In this document: positions 44,647 through 54,926 of the stretch, piece after piece
Layout of the letters: each line of letters opens with the position of its first letter
Numbering within the stretch: position 1 is the first letter of the stretch
Source of the DNA: Phymorhynchus buccinoides
Lineage: Eukaryota; Mollusca; Gastropoda; Neogastropoda; Raphitomidae
DNA: 64,000 bases
NCBI GenBank assembly: GCA_017654935.2
Contig: CM065697.1
Span: 47,000,763-47,064,762, forward strand
Direction of reading: 5' to 3'
Notes under the pieces: generated by a model
What the model was told of the DNA's origin: nothing
Databases searched by the model: none
Seen by the model: the letters and a program-made list of their open reading frames with translations, nothing else
Position numbers and translations under genes: made by a program

Positions 44647-45105
44647 CAGTGGAACCTCCATTATAAGACCTCCCATTATAAGACTCCCTCCCACGTAAGA
44701 CCTACTTCTCTGAGACAGTGAATAAAGCTAGATGCAACACAACGGTTCGCCAGCACTTTTTCAATTTGCTGGCAGAGGAAAAGGGAAACAGAAAAGCTGC
44801 CTTTGAGTTAGGAATCAACGAGTCAATGGTTCGCAAATGGCGTGAACAAAAGTTGAAAATTGGAGCGTGCAAGAAAACTCGGAAGTCATTTCGTACATGC
44901 AGAGCGCTGGAACGGTTGCACGGAGTTGGAAAGACCCAAATCCAGTTTTAATATGTCATTGTATGTGTGCATGAAGAAGAGAGTATGAACTGTGCTGAAC
45001 TTTTTCTTTCTACGGCTGCCAGTGAAAACCTCCGTCATACGACCCCTCAAATTTACGACCGATTTTTCCGGACATTTTGGAAGTCTTAAAATAGAGGTTT
45101 GTCTG
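44647..45105 (+). mobile_element. CAGTGGAACC-family element carrying a transposase fragment
   Basis: TA|CAGTGGAACCTCCATTATAA at the left, inverted TAAAATAGAGGTTTGTCTG|TA at the right. The body holds an HTH fragment (44768-44950), so this family is probably mobilised by a pogo-type transposase. Confidence 0.85.
44768..44950 (+). pseudogene. Pogo-type transposase HTH fragment, second copy
   Basis: Reads LLAEEKGNRKAAFELGINES, MVRKWREQKLKIGACKKTRK, then a short divergent end. It lacks the first helix, present at 42190, and the catalytic domain. Near-identical at DNA level to 42251-42391. Confidence 0.85.
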
Positions 45106-45109
45106 TACA

Positions 45110-45781
45110 CATGATAATTCCAAAATCTGGGCGAGTCATTTCCATTATTTTCACTACTGTAATTAAAATTGCTATTAGATGATCTTACCCACAACACTCC
45201 ACTAACAATGATTGTCAACAATACCCATAACATCATCATAACCATGACAATCTAGGAAATCTTGTAGAGTTATTTGCAATTTTTTTGCTACCATCATCAA
45301 AACAATAATAAAAATGTTTCAAAGAACCAGTATTATCAATTCACACGAATGTACTTTGTAATTTCATGTGTATCGCCCCAAAATCTTTCAACTGTAAAAG
45401 AGAAAGGTTCCAAATTTTGTGACAATATCGCCGTCCACATGCAAAAGAGACGTAACTCAAAATTGGTCATCTTCGATGTATTGGACTTACCAGTTGATCT
45501 AGATAAGCTGCATCATCTAACAAAGCTGTAAAACAACAATTTGCAAAGATAAAACACTGATGGTGACGCTAAAGGAACAACAAATGACGTTATGTGGCCT
45601 GAAATGACCAAAATATTGAGTTTTCCATTTCTCATGTGAAGTGACGTCATTCGACTTACGTCTGTATTGCATGCGGGCGGCGATATGATTTCTTGAAAAT
45701 CTGCTTCTTTTACAATATCCATAAACCCCTTTAATATAATTCAAAACCAGAAAACTGTGGACTTTGTCATGAGGACCACTC
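45110..45781 (-). other. Tetraspanin intron, no feature recognised
   Basis: Includes tandem-like words (ccaaaatctgggcgagtcat near 45120 resembles ccaggaatcttggcgagtca in the CCG exon region at 44523-44542, a weak echo). No gene seen. Confidence 0.35.
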
Positions 45782-46026
45782 TTAACCCTTTCACCGCCAG
45801 CCATTTTTCAGTCAAAAATTTCAATTAAACTTACCTGGGTAGAGAAAAAAAAAATCTGTAATATTGGGGATTCCTCTGTGAGATATTTAAAGTAAGGCCT
45901 ATCCTTACCTCCCAAGATTAAGAGAATAGTGTCTTTGGATAACAGACCCTGATTTGATGCCTTTTAGTGACATGGGTGTTAAATCATTGTGGTGCAAAAT
46001 TGTGACGTTGGCGGTGAAAGGGTTAA
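45782..46026 (-). mobile_element. piggyBac-like MITE, complete copy
   Basis: TTAA|CCCTTTCACCGCCAGCC ... TTGGCGGTGAAAGGG|TTAA. Confidence 0.88.
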
Positions 46027-46093
46027 AGTCTGACGGAATCAACAACATCCAGCGCAAAAGAAAGAAAAGGAGAAAAATTTGAAGGGTAAATCT

Positions 46094-46507
46094 CTAAATG
46101 GATGTTTTAAGCACTGCACTATACACACTGTAGCACACAGTCAAGCCAAGTTTGACTGCCCGGGTGGACATGGCTATGAGGGCCCTGACCGGACAGAGAA
46201 AACGGTCCGAATCGTCAGGGCTGAGGACGGAACACAAGCTGGAGATGTGAACCAGGAACATCGCCACACAGTATCCGGAATGAGGGGAAGTCACCCTGGA
46301 TGACTAAGCCACAGCCGCTATCAAGGGAACTAACCCGCCGTGATAGCAGGCTAGTAGGCCTAGCTCCGGGGGCTAACTTCGTTTTATTTATGTGTTAAGG
46401 TTTAACCCAGGTCGATTGGTGTGCATGCAATTGTTTTAGGTGTTGGTAGTGTATGGCTAGAATAGATTGGATGTTTTAAGCACTGCACTATACACACTGT
46501 AGCACAC
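46094..46507 (+). repeat. About 330 bp bounded by 42-bp direct repeats
   Basis: tggatgttttaagcactgca ctatacacactgtagcacac occurs at 46098-46140 and again at 46468-46507, near-identical. The segment between contains a GC-rich block. Either a tandem duplication with a decayed middle or ends of an insertion. Confidence 0.6.
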
Positions 46508-46509
46508 TT

Positions 46510-47410
46510 CACATTTACCAGTGAACTGTCACTCTTTACAAAATCTCTGTAATACCAAATTACTTTGTAAATTATTAATCACATTAAATGATGAGGCTTC
46601 AGTCACGCAAAAACAAAATTGCCCTATGTCCGTAAAACACGGTAAATTACTAACCAGTTTTGGTATAGTTATTTTTTCCCCAACGATTTGTCACTTACAT
46701 CATTTGTAAAAGAACAAGCGTGAATTCGCAATAGTTTGTGGCACGCGGTCTATTTTTACCACTCCAATCATGAGTCACCTCCCCTGGCTTTTCAATAATT
46801 TTAATCTGTAAACCAGAATGTTATCTCTGCACCATTTCGTAACTTTTTATATCTTTTGGAAAACATTTAAAACTATGTATCCTACTTATACTCATCGAAA
46901 GAAGCACCGCATACTCGTCGTGTCTGTTGTAGTGTCTGTATTACGTATGTTTATTATTTTGTACGCTTTAAAATACATCATTTTAAAGAGCGGCCTCAAT
47001 TGCAGTGCAGCCTCGATTTGAAGTGCGACAATTTTGTCAATATGTGCGACAATTTTGGACCGACCGACTGACAGACCGACAAAGTGAGTTATAGGTTTGT
47101 GGCTTGAGCCACAAACAAGAACAATAGAAAAGAAAAACAACAACAAACACATTGATCAACAACAAAGAATATGAATTAATAACTAATAACACTGCAATGT
47201 TGTAATTAACAAACCGGACAAATATGAACAAATAGTCCAGTAAAAGCAGAACGCATTTAAAAAATACATCTAATTTTAAATCAAGACCATCAATTGAAAA
47301 ACGAGGCAAGAATGACGCTTAAAAATGCAGCAATAATAGCATCTATCTATAGTAGTAGTAAAATACAAGATTGAAAAACCCACCCCACCTCAAACCAAAG
47401 GGAACAACTG
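46510..47410 (-). other. Tetraspanin intron, no gene recognised
   Basis: AT-rich. Contains the word gcgacaattttgtcaatatg followed by gaccgaccgactgacagacc near 47026-47080. Confidence 0.4.
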
Positions 47411-47412
47411 AC

Positions 47413-47511
47413 CTCTCGCTGCAGTCTGTCCCAGGCCTGGGTGACAGAGGAGTCATCTCCGTAGTCAGAAATAAGGGTGGTGCGCATGGCGTCTGTCATC
47501 TCCCCCTCCAA
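47413..47511 (-). CDS. Tetraspanin exon 4 (start of large loop)
   Basis: 33 codons, phase 0 on both sides (acceptor tttgtactgtcag, donor GAG|gtcagt). Reads LEGEMTDAMRTTLISDYGDD, SSVTQAWDRLQRE. This matches the first helix of the tetraspanin large extracellular loop ('.l...m...l..Yg.d..vt.aWD.lQ.el'). Confidence 0.93.
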
Positions 47512-47649
47512 CTGACAGTACAAAGAACAGAAATAAAATCGATAGTGAGCCATATCATTGCAGTCCCAATAAATATTAGAAAAAAAACACACCCAGAGAA
47601 GCAAAAAAGCACAGACACACTGTAAACCTACGCCAAGCACAGCAACTCA

Positions 47650-48400
47650 GTCCTTCGGCTTCGAATGACCAGTCATATGTTATATCTGACTAAAACTCAG
47701 TTTAACTTTAAGTCTGTAAATCCAGATCTGCCAAAGAAGCCCCCTTCCCCCCTCCCACCCCCCCACCCCAAACACACACACCTGTGTAGACAAGGCACAA
47801 GGCAACAAATCAAACAAAGAAACACACAGCCCTCGTTCCCATCCCTATCTAACATTTTTCGGACTATCCCCCCCCCAATTTTACTCAAACTTCAAATTAT
47901 TATATTTTCTTTATTGTTTTATTAGTCATATTATAAGGCGCAGGGGTCTCATTCTGGGGAAAAAGTATTGAATTACCTTAAAATGCGGACTATAATCCGC
48001 TACTTTTTTTCTTCTCAACTTTGGCCAATGCGGATTATACACTGATGCGGCTTATCTGTGGATTTTTTTTCCATTCTACATTTATCAGTATGATTAAATA
48101 TGTTTCTGGCCACATTCTTCAACCTATTTTGAGCTTCTTTAGACTCAAAGCTAGTTTTGGTAATCAATAGATTCAAATCTCATGTTTAAAGTGTCTGAGG
48201 AATTTAAATACCTATGTTCTAATATGAGAATTTCTATATTTGTGTTGGTTTGTGCACATACAATTTTCTCTGCGGCTTATAAACTGGTGCGGCTTATATG
48301 TGAATAAATACCTAATATTTTGTCAATTTAAGGGATGCGGATTATATACAGGTGCGTCTTATAGTCCAGTTTTTACGGTACAGTCCGAAAAACATGGGAC
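47650..48400 (+). mobile_element. Possible composite of GGCGC/GCGGATTATA-type inverted elements
   Basis: tttttcggactat near 47853 and agtccgaaaaaca near 48383 are inverted. Inside, gcggactataatccgc and gcggattatatacaggtgcg repeat in both orientations. The boundaries are uncertain. Confidence 0.4.
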
Positions 48401-48426
48401 TCCCTTTCAACTGGGGTTATGAAAAG

Positions 48427-48805
48427 TAGAGGTGGGGGAAAAAACGGTTTGAACCGAAAAACCGGTGCTATATTTTTGCGGTTCGAAAAACTGGTTTGAG
48501 TTGCTGTGAACCGGTTTTTTAATAACTGCAAACTGAAAGTAAATTTTTCTTAGAATAACGACATTCTTGTCGAAGAACAACAGTAAATATCAGCGCAGAT
48601 TGTGTGTTTGTAAACCAAGAGTAACTGTTTCTAGTTTGTGGTGGTGTATGACTTTGACTTGACTTTGTAAGGTGCAACCATGGTTGATATATGGCAACTA
48701 TAGTGATGCGAGTACTGGTTAAAAACACCGGTTCAATAAAACCGGTTCGACTAAGAAAACCCGGTTTAAAACCGGTTCGGATTTTTGAACTGGTTCTCAA
48801 CTCTA
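48427..48805 (+). mobile_element. hAT MITE with perfect 8-bp target duplication
   Basis: The 8-bp ATGAAAAG directly precedes TAGAGGTGGGGGAAAAAACG (48419-48426) and directly follows GGTTCTCAACTCTA (48806-48813). The TAGAG.TG ends and 8-bp duplication are hAT hallmarks. The 379-bp body has many aaccggttt words near both ends. Confidence 0.88.
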
Positions 48806-48829
48806 ATGAAAAGTGACGGACTTTGGAGC

Positions 48830-49930
48830 CTTTCTGTTTCCATTATTTACTGTGCACTGATGAACAGGGAATATAAAACACTAATAATGTTACTATAACT
48901 GTAAGATCAATGCACTGGATTGCATAAATCAATCAATTATATCATGTTACTGAATTCTCTCTCTTTCTCTCTCCCTTTCACACACACACAAGCATTGTAT
49001 TTGTTGCAGCCTATACCAACATTCCGTAATGCTTAATTCAGTGTCAGTTCTGTTCTTAACATTGTCCTCATTTTAAACAAATCGATATAGCATATTCTGT
49101 TATCTCAAGTCAAGTCAAGAAATCTTTATTATCTCTATACAGAGAAATTGCATTCGGGTGCAAACACAGAATGACAAAAATAGAACACAACATATTATTT
49201 AAGGGCTTAAAAACAGTCACAAGAACTAATACGTCAACCATATTGCCACAAAGTTAACAATTCATATACTAGGATCGCATTGCACCAGCAAACACTCAAA
49301 CCATATTGCACACACAAAATGGCTTATATACCAGGTAAGAATATACATTAAATAGTAAATCATTTTAGGATTCACAAACACATTACTTTCTTTTAAGAGA
49401 AGGTACATTAAGAGCAGATTAAGTTTAAAGTTAATAAACATACAATACTCATTAATAACATGCTAATTAAGAAGATATACATCTTAAATCATTTTGTAAT
49501 TCATAAAACATTACTTTCTTTTAAAAAGAAGATACATAATACTGATTAAGAACGACCTAAAATAATTCATAAAAAGAATAATAAAAATAAAAACAAAAAC
49601 AAAAAAACCACGATGCTGATAAAGAACAACAGTACAGTACATAATTCACACCCACCCACAGACACTAACACAGTAACACTACATATCTGTAGTATGAGAC
49701 CACATCGTAATTTATCTTAATGAGACAAATGACGGACTTTCCCCCCGAAGACGGAGTGTGGATGCCCACGTGGCGGGGTAATCTAAAACGGTCACACACG
49801 TAATGTTCTCATCCGTAGCTGATGCACTTGTGCCACAGTGTTCAAGTGCTTCCGCTATTGGGATGATCCCTGGAGTCTTTTAGCCAGGGTAATAAAGCCA
49901 AGAACAACAACTTTGACTTTGACTTGATGC
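48830..49930 (-). other. Tetraspanin intron, AT-rich
   Basis: A ctcaagtcaagtcaagaaat tail-like word at 49107 (shared with 2216) and an internal repeat ttaaatcattttgtaattca / agtaaatcattttaggattc at 49360-49500. No gene. Confidence 0.4.
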
Positions 49931-49936
49931 ACTCAC

Positions 49937-50011
49937 CTCTCCTTTAAAAGCCACAGCGAGAATGGCGGTGATGAGCAATGTGAAGAAAACCACCAGCAGC
50001 ACGACGAAATA
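49937..50011 (-). CDS. Tetraspanin exon 3 (TM3)
   Basis: 25 codons, phase 0 on both sides (acceptor tgttgcag, donor GAG|gtgagt). Reads YFVVLLVVFFTLLITAILAV, AFKGE: the third membrane span with the charged KGE leading into the large loop. Confidence 0.93.
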
Positions 50012-50624
50012 CTGCAACACAACCAGCAAGGTAAAGATGTATGTATGCGTGCCAGTCTAACAGTAGTTAGCTATACTAGACGATTTTCGGGAGAAAAAAC
50101 CCAAGGGAGAGCACTTAGTGAAAATTAGAGTTGATTACCTCGACTTACTTGGTCAAAACCATAGCAAACATGGCGTCGAAGCTTGAAACCGCAGGATGCG
50201 AGTCAGCGACTTGCAAACATTTTTTTAGAAAAATGAGGGGCGGCCAGTATCCACAAAATGATAGAACTTGCAAAATGTGACGTAAAAATATATAAATGAC
50301 ATCAATTTTAGAATGACGCACGGTGTTCTAAGTGATGTAAGTCTACTCAAACACACGAGGCGAGAGCTGGGGATCTACCTGATGGTAGAGTAACTTCCCC
50401 TGTTTGACCAATTGAATTAGGCAAGATCACTCCCACACGCCATGAAATTACTCCCCTTAATTATTTCCGAACAATCCCTATTAGTGACTTAGTCGTTAAC
50501 AGTCCTGTCAACAGCTATGGTCATCTCAGGACTGTCACCACACAAAGATCAAAGCACGTTCTGCAAAACACACATCAACATTCAACAACAGGCTGAATGT
50601 ACTCCATGAACAACACTTCACCAT

Positions 50625-50750
50625 TTTGACTGCTGGTCTCGGTTTCTGCGACTTGAACAAACCCGGGTGTAGCTGCGAATTGGGATTCGGAACGAGCGGC
50701 GTGGGAGCAACGCCACTGTACAGCCCAGAAGATGGGACAGCAAAAAAAAA
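50625..50750 (+). repeat. Dispersed repeat family R3, partial copy 3
   Basis: tgactgctggtctcggtttc, tgcgaattgggattcggaac, gcggcgtgggagcaacgcca, gcccagaagatgggacagca. Confidence 0.75.
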
Positions 50751-50859
50751 GAAAATAATTACACGAGCAATTGGACGTTTAGTCAGAACAACATGAGGTT
50801 GTGTGACGTTTGAACCATATTACCAAAGTTAATTTTTTCAGGAATTATTTGTGAATTAT

Positions 50860-51010
50860 TTGTGCTGACCATCCTATAGATAGCTCCAAAATCGGAATGT
50901 GTCGGCTGAATGCAGCGGGGAGACCTGTGAAAGCTGTAAACCGGACACATACGTCCCTCACCCATTATTGCCACATGGCCTGGGAACGCAGAAGAAAAAG
51001 AAGACCACCC
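50860..51010 (-). repeat. Dispersed repeat R1-related, partial copy
   Basis: ccaaaatcggaatgtgtcgg, aaccggacacatacgtccct and tgccacatggcctgggaacg mirror the start of the copy at 9240. Confidence 0.7.
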
Positions 51011-51147
51011 AGATGACCTCCCTTGTTGATTTGCGAACATCATCATCATCAGACATGAGATGAGAGGAAAGTGACATTTTCTGAAAAGTTCTTGGGAAAG
51101 GTGTAGTCGTCCTAAAAATGGTCTGATCCTGATCAAAAAAATTAACT

Positions 51148-51394
51148 TTAACCCTTTCACCGCCAGCCATTTTTTAAACCAAAGTTTTCGATTAAACTTA
51201 CATGAATAGAGAAAAGATTTTGTCTGCAATCTTGGGGATTCCTCTGTGGGATGCTTAAAAGAAGGCCTATCTTTACCTCTTCAAATCAAGAACACAAGAT
51301 CGTTGGATAACAGACCCAGATTTCAAGGCTTTTTATGACATGGGCATAAATCATTATGGTGCAAACATGCGACATTGGCGGTGAAAGGGTAAAT
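51148..51394 (-). mobile_element. piggyBac-like MITE, right end decayed
   Basis: TTAA|CCCTTTCACCGCCAGCC at the left, attggcggtgaaagggtaaa at the right (second TTAA lost). Confidence 0.8.
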
Positions 51395-51598
51395 GAAGTG
51401 GCTGTTGGGATGAACACGCTGGATTGGCTTGTGGATTTGAGTGGAACATGATTGATTCCTTCATGCTCAGTCTACACCACCAAGGCCCCCCCCCCATTTC
51501 TCAATAGATTTACGCTTATCTCAAGAACAACCCTGCAGGCTTTAGAATTTCCTAAAAATCAGGAAATTTCCTGAAAATTCCCATGTCTGAATGAGCAA

Positions 51599-51772
51599 CT
51601 TAGGACGCGCATTTTACCGCCAGGGGGCAATCAAACCAGTAGGGGCTTAGCGCGTAATATTCTTAGTTGGGCGTAGTGAGAGAGAGAGGGAGATGAGTCC
51701 CAGCTAAGAATATAACGCGCTAAGCCCCTACTGGTTTGATTGTCCCTTGGTGGTCAAATCAGCGTCCTAAGT
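51599..51772 (+). mobile_element. Inverted-repeat MITE 20 bp from a tetraspanin splice donor
   Basis: cttaggacgcgcattttacc at the left and aatcagcgtcctaag at the right are inverted. Inner arms aaaccagtaggggcttagcg / cgctaagcccctactggttt are nearly perfect. Confidence 0.85.
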
Positions 51773-51791
51773 TGACCATTGATTGACTCAC

Positions 51792-51983
51792 CACAATGGC
51801 CAGGAGGCGAAGCTCTTTGAACACGGCACAGATACCCAAGATGGCCACCGCCATTAGGACCACTGCACCCACAATCACCAGATAGGAGGCCGCGGAGAAG
51901 AGGTCGTCACCTATGACCTTTGACACGTACACCTTGTCCACGATGGACCATACTCCAACGGCACCTAGGGCCACACTGCATAG
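51792..51983 (-). CDS. Tetraspanin exon 2 (end of TM1, small loop, TM2)
   Basis: 64 codons, phase 0 on both sides (acceptor ggtgttttgcag, donor GTG|gtgagt). Reads LCSVALGAVGVWSIVDKVYV, SKVIGDDLFSAASYLVIVGA, VVLMAVAILGICAVFKELRL, LAIV. It finishes TM1, gives the short first loop, and holds TM2 followed by the family's 'gc.ga..e...ll' type intracellular turn (GICAVFKELRLL). Confidence 0.95.
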
Positions 51984-52159
51984 CTGCAAAACACCATCAA
52001 TCTCTTAACAGTTTTTTTTTAAAAAGGTAGACCACATGTATTGTTTGATTAAAAATGTATCTTCTGTAATTGTTTACAATACAAACAAAGTGTTTAGTCT
52101 TACATGACTCACATATGTATCATCTTGACTATATTACTTTCATTTGCATACATAAATTA

Positions 52160-52285
52160 TGCGCTTATACACACATACACGCACACACAGAACCATACAT
52201 ATGAACACAAAAAGCGGCCTTTACAAGTACACACACACACACACTCAAACGCACACACACACACACACACACACACATTGTATTG
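52160..52285 (+). repeat. (CA)n microsatellite
   Basis: cacacacac runs with gcac and tcaaacg interruptions. More CA at 52466-52512. Confidence 0.85.
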
Positions 52286-52633
52286 TATGTTTTCTTATGA
52301 TGCTTTGTAAAACGAATGTTTTTGTCCAGTGCACTCTTTTTTCCTGTGCACTCTCATTTGTGACACATTCTTTGTTGTTATTTCGTTATCTTGAGGATAG
52401 GATGTAAAAAAGCTGTAATGCTTATTCCTTTTATCCTCAATAAAGATCATTTTGACATGACTTGACACACACACACACTCTAGTTTTTTTAAGCACACAC
52501 ACACACACAGTCACAGTCAAACTCTCATTGCAGCAATCTTAACCAACACTGCAGAATATCTTGCTTTCAGGATTAAGAAGAGAGACAAGGGGTTGGTAAA
52601 CATAGAGAAAATGTAAACGAGTGTGTGTGTATG

Positions 52634-52720
52634 TGTGGAACAAACTTCCTCTCTCCCTCCACCAGCGACCAACCCTCTCTGCTTTCAAATCAAACCTCAA
52701 AACCCACCTGTTTCCCCGTC
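52634..52720 (+). pseudogene. L2-type LINE ORF2 C-terminal fragment
   Basis: Reads VWNKLPLSLHQRPTLSAFKS, NLKTHLFP, the conserved 'vWNsLP.slr...sl..FKs.LKThLF' tail of CR1/L2-clade retrotransposons. Confidence 0.8.
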
Positions 52721-52832
52721 ATTGAAGTTAATCTCTCTTTCCCTCCTCTCTATTGCCCATAGGTCTATTTCTCAAAAGTGTGTATGTGTGTGTGTGTGTG
52801 TGTGTTTTCTTCTTGCTCGTCTTTGTATAGCG

Positions 52833-52998
52833 TCATTGAACAAAGGGTGAATATTCTTTTTAATTAACTCCCCTCCACCAAAGTTGATTACGATACCAAT
52901 CACCTAGCAGTGCGTGGGTCAGAACCAAAGTGAGACAAACAAAGCATCATCAAAAGGGGAGTTAATTAGAAAGAGAGTATTCACCCTTTGTTCAATTT
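52833..52998 (+). mobile_element. Foldback element, arms about 38 bp
   Basis: cattgaacaaagggtgaata...ttaattaactcccc at the left and ggggagttaattag...tattcaccctttgttcaat at the right are inverted. Confidence 0.8.
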
Positions 52999-53217
52999 CG
53001 TTATCTCCTCTCTTGGCCCCACTATTTCATTCTTTGATATAGCGTCTTTGTTTGAATGCATTATGAACGCTTAACGTATGCGTGCGCTTAAATTTGATTT
53101 ATATCAAGATTTAGTGCCGTATAAATACTGTATGTTGTTGTGTGTGTGCTGTGCGACTATGTGTGCATGCGTGAATTAATGCATCATTACATGTGTGTGT
53201 TCATGCTTACACATCCT

Positions 53218-53635
53218 GTTACTTGGAATCAGTTGCCTCGCTCTCTCAGATACTCATCCTCTCTGCCCACATTCAAACGCCATCTCAAAACTCATCTGTT
53301 TCCTAAATAACTACTAATCCCTTCCTTCATGACTTGGTGTGTGAATGTCTGAGAGTGAACGTCTGTGCTTGGTGAGCGCATATAATTATTTGTGGGTGTC
53401 CGCGTGTGTGGGTGTGTGGTGTGCGTGCGCTTGCGCGCACGCGTGTGTAATTCTATGTCTGTTTGTTTGTCTGACCGTCTTTGGGTGTTTGTGTAATTTT
53501 TTATTTCCCATTCTTTATGCTATATGTTAAATATTATGATATGTGGTGTTATATGTGTATATTATATTGTTATATTGTAAACGCCTAGGGCATTAAATTG
53601 ATTAGGCGTCCTAAATGTTCTAATAATAATAATAA
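53218..53635 (+). mobile_element. L2-type LINE 3' end with its tail
   Basis: Reads TWNQLPRSLRYSSSLPTFKR, HLKTHLFPK and stop (53224-53310). A GT-rich segment follows, then the hairpin tail gtaaacgcctagggcattaa / ttaggcgtcctaaatg and (aat)n. This links the AGCGC/GGCGT hairpin tails in the window to an L2-like LINE. Confidence 0.8.
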
Positions 53636-53662
53636 TAGGCTGCAGAAGGGTGTTGTACTCAC

Positions 53663-53722
53663 AAAAATTGCGATGTTGAAGATGACGAGCAGTACTCGAA
53701 CCATTCTTTTTCCACACGCCAT
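53663..53722 (-). CDS. Tetraspanin exon 1 (start codon, TM1)
   Basis: ATG at 53722-53720, then 20 codons MACGKRMVRVLLVIFNIAIF, donor TTT|gtgagt, phase 0. It joins exon 2 to form TM1 (residues about 9-33). Full product: 287 aa, TM1-TM4, CCG motif at 145-147, large-loop cysteines 145, 146, 197, 198, 213 and 238. Tetraspanins organise membrane microdomains by binding integrins, receptors and each other. A 5' UTR acceptor (atgttgttag) at 53744 suggests an upstream non-coding exon. Six loop cysteines put it in the CD9/CD63/CD151-type group, but I cannot assign an orthologue. Cys3 and other juxtamembrane cysteines could be palmitoylated. Confidence 0.93.
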
Positions 53723-53845
53723 GATGATGGGAATGGCTGCGCACTAACAACATAACAATGGTATATTTATTTGTGGAGCCATCTCACACAACACAGACAA
53801 CATTATTATTATTATCATTTTATTATTATTATTAAGGTATTATTT

Positions 53846-53877
<32 letters not shown>

Positions 53878-54107
53878 AAGTACTTTATAGTCACAGAGGC
53901 GTCTCTGTGAAATTCGGGTTGCTCCCACCTGGAGAGCGCGTCGCATCCAGAGGCGCGCCACCCAATTTGTGTTTTGTTGTTGTTTTTTGCATGCGATTTT
54001 TGTCATGAGATGATGGGGGGGGGGGGGGGGGGGGGGGTAAATTTTGACCAAATAACAACTTTTTCGTTGCCACTGGGTTTAACGTATGCTAAGTGCATGG
54101 GCACACG

Positions 54108-54138
<31 letters not shown>

Positions 54139-54256
54139 TCCACGTTCAGACCGTTAAGGCCTAGTGCAGAAAGAGGAAAAAATCCCCTGTACCCAGGTTC
54201 GAACTCGGGTTTACTTGACACGAAGCGAATGCGATACCACTGTGCCACTCTACAAA
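53878..54256 (-). mobile_element. tRNA-derived SINE (family S1), copy 3
   Basis: On the minus strand it starts tgtagagtggcacagtggta and contains gagttcgaacctgggtacag, a better B box than in the other copies. It includes a G23 run at 54015-54037. Confidence 0.8.
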
Positions 54257-54264
54257 TGCTGATA

Positions 54265-54798
54265 CAGTGGAACCTCCCTGTTAAGACCTTCGCTTCTAAA
54301 ACTCCCTCCAAGATGTGACATGTGACCCAACGCAATGCTTTTAATTAAACGCAAAGTAGATGTTAGGTGAGCTATGCAATAACTGATTTTGAACGGTATC
54401 GGGATATTCTTCTTCTTCTTCTTCGTTCGCTCAGTTTCCTGTCACATGAGCGTAGATGCGTCATGCTGCCGTTATGCGCCTAAGAAATAGTTAGGCGCGG
54501 CTGAAGAAATCTTTGCAAGAATGTATACCCCAAAAAGGCAGTAGAATGGACCAGTGAGATAGAAAGATAGCAGAAGACAGTAAGCAAAGGGAAAAGGCAG
54601 AGTCAAAAAGAGTGACAGACTAAAGGAAGCTACAAGCACATAACTTCCAGAAGGTGGGGGAACTATTAGTACGAAAGACCCCCCCCGGTATTTTTTTTAC
54701 CGATTTCCCCTCTTCATCTGGACTACTGAGTGTCCACCTCCCTCTTAAGACCTTTTCCAGTTGATTTTCCAAGGTCTTCATATAGGGAGTTTCCACTG
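54265..54798 (+). mobile_element. CAGTGGAACC-family MITE with an inserted R1 repeat
   Basis: Left end CAGTGGAACCTCCCTGTTAA after TA; right end gggagtttccactg before TA at 54799-54800. The middle (54410-54690) is an R1 copy. Confidence 0.7.
54410..54690 (+). repeat. Dispersed repeat family R1, nested copy
   Basis: ttcttcgttcgctcagtttc, agtaagcaaagggaaaaggc, ataacttccagaaggtgggg, then a short C run. Confidence 0.75.
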
Positions 54799-54926
54799 TA
54801 TTCACATTTCTGTCCATGTACTCTTCAACACGAAAGATGTGAAGCAGATTTTTCTGTAAAAGAAAGTACATAACGGTCTTGACAACTCTTGATTATTAGA
54901 AGACTGCACAGGAAGAAATATGAATA

